From: Porites lobata
Lineage: Eukaryota > Cnidaria > Anthozoa > Scleractinia > Poritidae
Length of the DNA stretch: 64,000 nucleotides
Assembly: GCA_942486035.1 (NCBI GenBank)
Contig: CALNXK010000319.1
Location: forward strand, 67,501-131,500
Direction: 5' to 3'
Shown here: positions 46,101 to 58,100 of the stretch, piece by piece
How the letters are laid out: the number at the start of each line of letters is the position of its first letter
Numbering within the stretch: position 1 is the first letter of the stretch
Notes under the pieces: generated by a model
Told to the model about the DNA's origin: nothing
Seen by the model: only the letters and a program-made list of their open reading frames with translations
The model's database searches: none
Program-made: the position numbers and the translations under genes

Positions 46101-49100
46101 TAAGTCTGATTGAGACTTTTAAACTAAAGCGACACGCAATAAATCATCTGGCAGGTTTAACCATGACCGAGCAGTTCTGTACTGCAAAGCTACATGAATT
46201 TGAGCAATTCGTTCTCCAAAAGAGAGATTCTATGCTGGCCTTTTGTGTTTTACACCTGGCGTTTTCAGTTGTGGCCACTCTTGGAAATCTTTTAGTGATC
46301 CGGGCCTTGTTTAATGCCTCATCGATACCAGCCACCGTCAAGAAGCTGTTTTTGAGTCTGGCTTTCTCTGATCTTGCCGTGGGGTTGTTTCCGTAACTCA
46401 TGTCCGGGGTTATCAGCGCCGTCGTATTGAAAATGGCATCAAGTGAAGAAAACACCTTTACCTCATTTTGCCCAACGGTTCTAACAGTGTATTATTATCT
46501 TTTGTTTCTTCTCGGCGCTGCATCTTTCCTAACTGTTACTGCTATCGCAGTAGATAGACTTCTCGCTGTTTCGCTCCATCTGCGATATCAGGAGCTTGTC
46601 ACTTCCAAACGTGTGATCACTATATTGGTGTTTCTTTGGTTGACGAGTTGCATCACTGCCTTCATATACGTTTTCCTGCCCAAAGGCAGTGAAACGGTAT
46701 CTGGTGTTATTTCATTTGCAGGACATATTTTGACAACAGTGGCTTACGTTCGCGTTTACAAAATTGCAAAATCTCATCAGAATCAGATCAACAGTCAAAA
46801 TCAACTGCAAATTGCCGAAACAGTGGAGGTAATCCGACAAAAGAAGTCTGCCTACAATGCGTTATTTTTCTATGCAGTTTATTTAGCTTGTTATCTTCCA
46901 TATCTACCCTCCGCAATATTGTACTTGCTAAACAGATCGAATATCTCCTTTTTCGTACCAAAATGGGCCTCAATATTCTTGCTGTTTCTGAATTCCTCGT
47001 TAAATCCTTACGTATACTGCTGGCGATATCGAGAGATTCGGGAAATTGTGCAGAGCACAATAAAGAAACTATTTCGCAAGAAATAAAAGAAGGAAATTAG
47101 TTCGACCTTTTTAAAGTCCTATAAAACGCCAAGTATTACGTTACACACTTGTTTACAAGAACAAAAGGTTGTATGATAGTAAAAAGTACAAAGAAAAATC
47201 TCTCAGAACTTGAAAATGGTCTTTTTGATGGAGAAAACAGAGTGATCGAATAAACAGTGACAATGGTTTCAATTTTAATGGTTTCGTGAGAAAGGTTAGA
47301 TGTAACTATTTGATGATGTGACCAATCAACTGCAAGCCCTTCGGCGCCACAAGCGCTAAAACTGAGGAGCTACTGGCCCGAGCTACTGCTCATTGGCGAT
47401 TTCAATACCAGAGTTGGATCTGATCACCAAGCCTGGCCCTCTTGTCTAGGACATCACGGCTCCGGAAAAATGGACAAAATGGACAAAGACTTTTGGAACT
47501 CTGCTCCTTGCGCAATATAACCTACACCTTCTTTGAAGGTAAGCCGCAACATTATGTTTTATGGAAACCTCCTCGGTCCCACAGATGGCATCAGCTTGAT
47601 CTACTTAGCACCAGACCACGCAGTCTGCTCAACGTTCTCTCCACTCGCAGTTACCACAGCGTCGACTGCAATACTGATCACGTCCTGGTGTGCAACTCCA
47701 CCGCACAAAGAAACCAGGCCATCCCGGCATAAACACTGCAAGCACTTCTGACTCAGCGTCAGCGCAAATTCCAGGGTCAGGATGCCACCTCCAGGTGGGA
47801 CCTCTTGAGGGAGGCCATCCACTCTTCGGCCATGTCGGCTCTCGGCGGAATGGACAGGCCTAGTCACAGCTGGTTCGACGCCAGCCTACCGATCATGGAG
47901 CCCCTCATTGAGCCAAACAACAAACCCACTTGAAATACACAAAGAACCCATGTGAGAAAATGCTGACAGCACTCCCCGCTGCACGCAGTTTAACTCAGAG
48001 CCTGCCAGACGTTGTGCCAATGATTATTGGCTTAAACTTTGCAACGACATACAGCTAACCACAGTCTTGGGCAATATCAGAGGCATGTAACATGGCATCA
48101 AGAAAGCTTTGGGTCCATTACAGACCCCAAAGAGCAAATGGACAAATGGGTGGAACACTACTCTGAGCTCTCTCTCTGCGTGAGACAGTTGTTAACTACG
48201 CTGCTCTCAACTGAATCACCTTTCTCCCAGTCATGGACGAGCTTGATGATGAGCCGACAATTAAAGAGTTTGTACTGGTATACCCTCAAATAAAAGCCGA
48301 AAACTGAACACATCTCAATAATGAACAGAGCGGTAATAATACCTTGATGACAAGAGACCATATTCTATTGCGGTGGGGTTTAATTTTTTTTCCATCTATC
48401 CCCGTGTTTAATTGTTTTGACTTGTCGCAAAACCTTCCCCTTATTTCCTGGGTTTGTCTGCAAAAGATTTAGGTTCATAACCGCTAAAATTTATTGTACC
48501 AACAATAAAAATTCCTGGTTGAACTCTTCCCTTTAAACACTAAGTCTAAGGCTTAGCAAGTTAACCAACCATCGACATTAGGGAGTTTAAGATACCACGA
48601 CGGCGACGGCGACGGCGACGGCCACGAAAACGTCGCTTGAAAAGTGAATTCGCGTTCTTACAATCTCTATCGCGATTAGTCCAACTCATTTACTTTGTCA
48701 AATGCAAGCGAACTCTTTGTGAGCCGAATTCCTAAGAACCATATTCAAGTTCAGAAAGAGAAAGAAAATTTAGCCGTCGCTTGTTTACGTCCTCCACAAA
48801 ACGGTGAAATTAGGAACTTTCCCGTCGTAGTCATGCAGTGACGGCAAAGAAATGTGCAAAAAAGCGTGATGCACGTGCACAGTTGTTGTTTTCCTAATTC
48901 AAACTATTACTTTTTTGAAGTTTTCGTTGTCGTCGCCGTCGTGGCATCTTAAAGTCCATATTAACACGAAGCATCACAGCAGATGGCTATTTTGAAAGGA
49001 AGCTAACATACGGTCGAGGGAATAATTATTGTGGATAGTTTTTGGACGAAAAGTTCATGTAAATTTACTGGTAAGTTAAACCATGGCTGAACAGTGCTGC

Positions 49101-52100
49101 ACTCAAGCGTTGAATTTTTTGTGAAAAATTACTCGCTACAGGAGAACTTCCCTCCTTGCTCCTTTGTTTAACCACATTCTCCTTCCAAAAAGCAATGACA
49201 AGGTAGTCGGATGGCTTAAAATTTTAATCAAAGAAAGACTATCGTCAACTCGTGGGTACGTTGTTTAGAAAATAATCAATTAGTTATCACCTCTGGTTTT
49301 CCCACAGTAAATTTTAGGAAATGATAGAAATTCAAATAATGAATATACTATCCTTGTTCTGGAAACACAATACTTTTCTTGCTGTTTATTGCACTTTATT
49401 TACAGTTATTTAGGCATATATTTAAAAACCAAGAAAAAAAAAACAGCAAAACAAATAAGCAAACAAAACAAAACAAAAAAGAAAAAAAAAAAAAAGGAAG
49501 ATGGAAAAAAGGAGATCCTTAGCAGAATTTGAACTCAGTACCTTCGGGTTGACCCGACATCACGTAGCCACTACCCCATTGAGGATGGTCACGTAATGTG
49601 GTGAAAAGTCTGAAATTTAATGCCTTTTCCATGGAACTTCCGCTTGCAAACGATCGAGCCATACTTAACCAACTGAAAAAAAGACTCGAAGCAATCGGAT
49701 GAAATTAAGGCTAATTGAAACCAAGCTACTGACAGTAAAAAACAATGTAAACGCATTTCATGGCAATTCAAAGCAATGAAAGAACATATGCGATACAAAG
49801 CCGACACAACTCCTTCGCGAAGTAGGACGCCAAACATAAGCTTATGTTTTCTTATCTCGATTTCCGCTGTCATTTTAAAGCTAATGCCTCAAAATCACAT
49901 CCATTTCCCCCCGTGATCTTGGGGAGTCCTTAAGAAGAAAAAGAAGAGGTGCCTTTATTTACCATACATTCATTCATACACATAACCTACCACATTACTA
50001 CAAGGTAGGAGATCAAGCCAGCGTCGAAGTTAAAGGAGTCGAAGAGCAAATGCTCATCTTCTCGTCAAGTTTAACGCCTGGACGAGTCAAAGGCTCTTGA
50101 ATCGTACTAATCTGAAAGTTTCTTGCGTGTCTTAACTATCCTCCAACCGTGCTGTAGAGCACGATGCACGTTCTCAGCGAGGAATTTGATGCCACCGAAC
50201 TTAACCGGGCGCGTGCTTCTTTGGAAACGATAGATCTTTGCGCTCTCGACTTCGGACCCGATTAATTACGAAGTGCGTCTACTACGAGTGAGTGAGTGAC
50301 TCATTTGCATATCCTTGTCCCTGCAATAACTCGTGGTACGCTCGCGCGTACCCACGAGTTCAAAAGGAATAGAACTTAAAACATCCATCACTACTTTATT
50401 ATGTTTCAAAGGCTGGCTGGTCCGTTAAATTGAGAGAAAAAACTCGCCGTTTCAACTTTTAGAATGATTTAACCTTCTATTGTTAAACCAGCCGTTTTAG
50501 ATTAAACAAGCACATCTTTCCCAGCTTGAAACTACTCGCATCTCAGTTATAAACAAAGAGGTAATTGGAACTTGGTGGAAACGAACCATGTATTGCACAG
50601 TTTAAACGTTGTGTTTTCATTAAGTATGTCAATAAACGACCATACGACCCTGTACTCTACAAACAATACACACTGCGCTTGAGGCATATTAAACCGTTTA
50701 CATTAACATCCACCGTCAAACTAGTCGGGTATTTTAAAAAACGAACAAAGGAGGGGTAATTAAGGTAAAATGCTTGAAAAACAACCGGCAAGATAAAAAA
50801 TGGCTGAACAGTACTGCAATCAAACGTTGGAGGGTTTTCTTCAACTTGCCCGTTACAGAGAAACTTTTTTCTTTTCTCTCTGTGTTTCACACTTCGCGTT
50901 TTCTCTCGTGACAAGTCTCGGAAATCTTTTACTAATTCGCGCCTTATTGAAAGCTTCATCAATAACAGCCAACGAGAAGAGGCTGTTCCTTAGTCTGGCT
51001 TTCTCTGATCTTGGGGTGGGATTGGTGTCGCAGCTAATGGCCGGCATTATTTATGCCGCGATACTGAAGACAGCATCAAAAGAAGATTACAACTTAACGT
51101 CACTCTGTCCAACAGTTTTAATTTTGGACTCTTATCTGTTCTTTTTTCTCTGCGCTGCATCTTTCCTAACTCTCTCGACCATTGCACTCGACAGACTTCT
51201 CGCCGTTTCGCTCCATCTGCGATATCAAGAGCTTGTCACGTCCAAACGTGTCACTATAGTATTGATATCTATATGGTTAACAAGTTCTATCACTGCCTTG
51301 ATGTACATTTTCCTTCCGAAAAGCAATGAAATGGTAGCTGCAGTTATTTTACTGGTAGGGTATGTTCTGACAACAGTGGCATATGTTCGTATTTACAAAA
51401 TCGTCAAATATCACCAGAATCAGATATACAGTCAAAATCAGCTTCAAAATGCACAAACAAGGGAGGCACTCAGACAAAGGAAGTCCGCTTATAATACTCT
51501 TTTTGTCTATTTTGTTTTTCTAGTTTGTTATCTTCCTTATTTGCCTTCTATAATATTGTACTTGACTGACACTTCTGAAACTTCGTTTCTCATAGCCAAA
51601 TCTGCGTCGCCATTCTTAATTTACCTGAATTCATCATTTAATCCAATTGTTTATTGCTGGCGATACCGAGAGATTCGCCAAATTGTAAAAAGCACAATGA
51701 AGAAAATACTTCGTTTGGACGAGAATATGACGTGAGGATGCGAAGTTCTACGAGACGAAATTTGGAGAGAACGAGCAATTCTAGCAAGACTCCTGGGACT
51801 ATTACTAGGGAGAAGGGAAAAAATAACCAAAAATGACCGCGCTGATCGGCGCGTCCCCACCTGAGTAACAGTCCCAAGAAAAAATTGCGGGAAATATTTC
51901 GGCCCTAATCGTTTTAAAAGTGGCGAATGGACTTGCTCTGCCCAAAGACCAAGGAAAGGTGTAAACAGGAGAAGATTGGTCGCTACAATTGGAATTGGTC
52001 TCTCAATAGAGAACCTGAAAACAGACACCTTTGAACTAAATTCCGTCTACGACTTCCACGAAATGTAATGGACTTACAGTGGAAAAAGACTAACATATAA

Positions 52101-55100
52101 AAGTGAATTTCAATTCAGCATTTTAAACATTGGGATGGAAGGCGATTTTTGTAATAACTACGTACCTAGAATTGAATTCTTTAAAACACGATCTGGTCTC
52201 TCCCAATTGCGAAAAAAGAAGACACCTTTAGGGCACCTACTTAATGAAACTCAGTTCCCTTTTTCATCGTCAACTAACTTCTAAAAGAGAAAAATTTAAG
52301 AGGATTTTCCTCTTTTTATGGACAAAACTGTGTTTGCTATGGCTCAAGAACCTTAGCGTTTACAAGCGTGATTGTACCGATTACTCGCAAAGAATAAGTA
52401 ACAATGTGACAAAATGGCCATTTTTTAGGCTGTAATCGATTTCCATCTGAAGAATCGACAGCTAAAGTAGTTGTTTACCACTGTATGCATGTTTCCATTA
52501 AAAAAAGTGAAGTCTTTCTTTCGCTTGGGCGTGGGAGATATGGATACGCGATAAGACGCATTCCTACGGCTTGTTGAGGCTCTTTAGAGACAAACGCATA
52601 TACTCATTGGCATTCGAAAAGAGTTTACAAATAAGCAAGGTCATTCGCTGTGCGCTGGTCCATTCAGAAAAACCGTCGCAAGTCTACATTTGAGACAAAT
52701 CTCACGGAAAGAAGAAGGAAGACGAAAACCGTCCAAAATGTTAGGCTCCAGTCCATTTATAAAAACCTCATCGGCTTGCAAGACTAAAAAGCCTCGCTGA
52801 CTAGACGTCACTTTACTAACTACGACTAAAACAGGTGCCAAACGTTTTGAAACTGAAGCATTGCATCAAAATGCTTAAAATTTTAAATAAAAAATAGAAC
52901 TAAACAAAATCCATCTCCATTTTATTATGTTTCAAAACTTCGCTGGACAGTTAAATTTAGAGCGAAAACTCACCCTTTCAACGTTTTAGAATGAACTGAA
53001 GTTCTATTTTCTATTCCGAGCATTTGCAATTAAACAAACGGTTCTTCTCAGCAGGAACCAGCTCACTGATCAATTATGAACAGAGAGGTAATTGGAACTT
53101 TATGGAAAGGACTATATATTGCGGTGTTTAATTGTCCTGTTTTCAATACTAGTGTTGCAAAACCTTCCCCTTGCATTGTTTTCTGGGTTCGCCTTGTTTT
53201 ATACAATTTGATTCGGTGTTTCAACCCTTAAAAATCTATACCAACAATAACACTGAATTTCTGTTTGCACTCTACCTATAACATTTAGTCTAAGGCTTTA
53301 GTTAATGAACCGGCTTTATTAGGCACTACCGCAGGTGGCCGATGTGAAAAAAAGCTAATAAAACGAGGGGTAATTAATGTAGATATCAGTTTTAACCACG
53401 ACAAATACATACATATTGTATATTTACAAAACTATGGCTGAACAGGCCTGCACTCGACTTCTGGATTATTTCGTTAAACTGGTTTCCTACGGGAGAAGTT
53501 TCTTCCTTGGTTTCTGTGTTTTAAACTTTGTATTTTCCCTCGTGGCGACTCTAGGAAATCTCTTAGTAATCCGTGCCTTAACGAAGAACTCAGCGATACC
53601 AGCGACCATCAGGATTTCGGAGACATAAGAACGTGACGAACGTTCATGTTACAATACAATAGTGCTCTCTCTGAATTGTGAAACAACAAGAAACCTTTAG
53701 GGCACTTACTTAAAAAACTGTATATGTACCGATTACTACCAAAGAAAAAGTAAAAATGTGACAAAATGGCGAATTTTTGAGATGGAAACGATTTCCATCT
53801 TGGCAATCGCCAGACAAAAAAGTTGCTTACAACTGTACGTATGTCTCGATTTAAAATACAAGGTCTCTATTTCGCTTGACCGTGGAAAATCTGGGTACGA
53901 GATAAGACGCATCCTACGGCGTAAGCCTAAAGTGAAAGTTGCCATGTTAAGGCTCTTTAGAGAAGAACACAAATACTCGTTGGCATTTGAGAAGAGTTTC
54001 AGATTACATTGTCGTGAGTCCCCAATTGAGGCTTATCTCAAAGAAAGAAGAAGGAGGACGAGAAGAGCCCGAAATATTAGGTTTCGGTCCTTTTTCAGAA
54101 ACCTTTTCGACTTTGAAGACTCAAACGCCTCGTCGACGACACCCTGAACTACCAAAAAGATGCTGACTGAAAACTTACGTCAGATTCCTTATAAGTTTAA
54201 ATAAAAGTATAGAATTAAATAAAATCCATCATTATTTTACGTGTACATCATTTGCTTGTCGGATGAATTATTAACGAGAAAATAACTCGCCCTTTCAAGC
54301 TGACACCGAGCGTTGTCAATTAAAGAAGAAGTTCTACTTAGCAGGGAACAGCTCACATTTCAATTAAGGACAGAGAGGTAATTGGAACTTGATGAAAACG
54401 GACTATATATTGCGGTGCTTAATTTTTTTGTTTTCAATAATAATGTCGCAAAACCGGCGTTCCCGTTGTTTTCTGAATTGGCCTTGTTTTCTACAATTTA
54501 ACTCAGTATTTCAACCCTTAAAATTTATATCAACGATAAGACTGAATTTCTGTTTGCACTCTACCTATAAAACATTGAGTCTAAGGCTTTAGTTAAAGAA
54601 CCGGCTATATGACGTGTCCGCACAGCAGATGGCATATATGAAAGGTAGCTAATAAACGGAAGCGTAATCAATATAGATATTTCATCGAAAAGAAAAACTT
54701 CATGTATATAATCTAGCAAGTTAAACCATGGCTGAACAGTACGGCACTCGAATCCTGGATTTTTTGTTACCAATTCTCTCATTGTTCGCCTCAGAAGAAG
54801 TTTCTTCTTTGCTTTCTGTGTTTTAAACTTTGTATTTTCTCTCGCGGCGACTCTAGCAAATCTTTTAATTATCCGCGCGTTAATGAAGGCCTCTACGCTA
54901 CCAGCCAACGTCAAGAAGATTTTGAATTGCAAAAAAGAGGAGAACTGGGGCAAGGCTAAGAGAAAGAGAGATGATACTTTTTTCCTCCTCTCCCTCTCCC
55001 CTTTTTTCCTTTTTTCGCTTTAGCGACAACCCATGGATTGCTATTTCTACTCTCCCCGATCGTCATCTGTCCAAAAAAAAAAATTAAAGATGGGAGACAA

Positions 55101-58100
55101 TTCTTTACTCACCAAAGACACTTGGCCGATCGCTTGGGCATGCGCGTTAGAGGTGGATCGACGCATGCCAGGTGATAGTGGTAGTGGCACGTGTCACACT
55201 GCACCAGTTGATGTTGATTCTCGGTTGTTTTGCATGTGTTGCACCTGCCGGGGAAAAACGTGACAAAACATTCAGGTTATGTTATAACTTCCTTTTCCTT
55301 TTTAAACAGATCATTTACTCGAGCCAACGGAAAACGCTTTTCGTGGAGTTATCGGGAGTTCGAAGCAAGTAACCAAAAATGAGAAAATAAGAAAATGGCA
55401 AGGGGAAAGAATACAAGTATCATGCACACTTGGAATTAAGAAAACAGAACTTCAATTAAAATACACAGGGCTGGACACTGTAATCGAACTGAACTGACCA
55501 AAAAGTGAAGACAAAGAATACACAGCTGTTTTGAAATATTAAATTCAATATTTCGGACTGTAGTACACACTTTTTTTCTTTTTTGATCGACTTGACATGG
55601 TTCCAGTTATCGAGGGTAAAATTATGTAGAGGTCATCTGAAGGGAAGCAAAAATAACTTCGAGTGAGCGGGAGGTTCGAGTTATCGAGGGCTCGAGTTAC
55701 CGAGGGTAAAATTACGATATATGTATGAAAGAAATCCAAGGAAATCGATTTTGGTTCGACTTAGCGAGGGTTCGTGTTATCGGGAGTCGACTGTATTTGA
55801 ATTTGGTTAACCTAGTGAGGTTTAAATAACAAAAACCCTTAATTTGCACAAAAAAGCAAAACCCTGAAGGTTTCTGGTAGAAGTAGTAAAATGACGCCAT
55901 CGTGGAAATGATCTATTTTCCAGCTAATCAATATCGAACCCAGAGCTCACGCTCTTGACTCAGCGTTGTCATGCGCAATAGAGAAGGGTTCTGGGAGAGG
56001 AAGGGGGGGGGTCGGAAATACAGGCCAATCAGAAGCATATAGTGACTTCTAGACTCGACCACAAAAACAGTGAATGCAGGGAACAAGTGTTAAATTAAAG
56101 ATTAGAGTCGGGTATGTTTTTTCAAAAGCCAAGCGCAAATCTTGAAAATTCTGCGCAAAATGAAAACTGAGCGCGAAGTCTCTTGAGACTTATAACCGTT
56201 TAAAAACGGTTATAAGGCCTTAGGGCGTCAGTTTCTATAACTACCAAGGACAATGAGAAATGTTACATTAAAAAGTCGGGGTACAGTAAAAACCCGCGAC
56301 TAAGAACCTGCATAATGACATAAATGGTAATAAGCACAAATTTAGGCTATTTAGGTTCGTAAATATTTGGGTTCTTATTTTCTTAAGAACAAATTATATT
56401 GTAGCCAAGAGTATTTAAAGGTCTCCAGCTTATTGCTATACAAGATTTGCATGCTAAATTAGTATTGCAGTTGGAGTGATAAGGCACCTACATCTCCAAA
56501 AAGGATTCTGAACTGTGTTGACTTACCGGTAACTTATTTGCCCTGGTGTACAGAATTTTATTTAAAGATTTTAGAAAATAAGAAGTAGTTTCAAATTTTA
56601 GCCTAAAAAGTTCTTAGTCGCGGGTTTTTACTGTATATCACAGCAAAGGAGTCACGCCGACTTTTCGTGATCTACAAGCAATCAAATCCAATATAGCGTC
56701 ACTTACATGTGGAGTTTTAAAGGCTTCATCCTTGTTTGTGAAGCTGCAGTCTTCGTTTTTTTGGATTCCAATACGGACGGCTGAGTTAACTCCTGCAAAG
56801 CAAAAAACAAAAAACAAAAAAAGCCTTTTCTTGGATGAACAAAGGCACTTTTGCGAGCCGTACAGGAGACGTTTTCATTGATACGTTGTGTAATAGGACA
56901 GGAAACTAAGTTCTGAAAGCCTTCAAAAAAAAAAGAAACTAACTAACTAATGAAATTTAGTTGTTCGAGTCTTAAAAAAACTTAAGAAAGAAGCAAGCAG
57001 TAGGACGGTTTTCCCCTACGCACGAACAGTTTTCGCCAAGACCCTGTGCACACTTACCCCGCATAAATTCAAAAACGCACCTTTTTCCTCCGCTTTGGCC
57101 TGGCGTCCACGGCACTTTTGAAAGCTTTTCGAAAACGGTCTCCAGAGCGCATAATTTGTGAACCTTGACTCTTGACTCAAGTAACGTGCATACGCATGCT
57201 GTAAAAGTGACACCTTCATCTTGAGCCTATATCCTTTACAGAGGCCTCTTTGCGCCACTAGGACCTGGGGCCAATGAGAAGGGAAAAGAGAAAGAAATAG
57301 GTCTCCGCTCAGCCTTTCCTTCTTCCCATCGACCTCCGCGCGCTTACCATATCTTTTTGGAATACCAGTAGAGGACTCTGTAGCCTGAGAACCCCGTCCC
57401 CTCCTCCCACCGCACACAGGCTGAGGCCTCAGCAGAGAAGGGAGTTCTTGTATCAGGGCAACTTTTCGTTTAGAAATTTCATAAAACATAGTGTAGATCT
57501 TCTTTACTGATACAGTCAACTCTCTCTTAATGAACACCTCCGTAAAACGGACACCTCCATAAGACGAACACCTCCGTAAAACGGACACCTCCATAAGACG
57601 GACACCTCTGTAAGATGGACACCTCTATAAGACGGACACCTCTATAAGACGGACACCTCTGTAAGAGGGACACCTCTATAGGACAGACATCTCTGTAAGA
57701 CGGACACCTCTGTAAAATGGACTGCCAAGGTTGTCTCTCCCTTTCCTTACTCTCTTTATTTTACTCTCTATTGGACAGACATCTTTCTAAAGGTGATGTT
57801 ACACGGGACGATTCGCAACGACGATTTTTAGCGCAACACAGCGTTGCAATGTTGGGACACTGTTGTAACCATTCGAAACAATGTCGCAACAATGTTGCAA
57901 CGCTGTGTTGAGCTACAAATCGTCGTTGCGAATCGTCTCGTGTAACATCATCTGAAGACAGACACTTAGTGCCGGTCCTAAAGATGTCTTCCTTGCAGAG
58001 AGTTGACTGTAATTCATAAAGACGAAAGAAGACGCTAATTACCTTGCCCGCCAGCTTACACAAGCAGCGGTGAAGCCGTGTCGTTTCTTGTCTCCTTTCA

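Noticed and set aside
49505..49592. tRNA gene on the minus strand
   Set aside because: A and B box-like words are present, but the acceptor stem does not pair and the anticodon arm is irregular; kept only as a tRNA-like relic.
57016..57594. 192-codon minus ORF
   Set aside because: It runs through minisatellite and repeat DNA, has no domain, and lies between PHF14-like exons 4 and 5.
57536..57725. CRISPR-like regular short repeats
   Set aside because: Units are tandem and diverged with no unique spacers; the setting is a eukaryotic inverted-repeat element.
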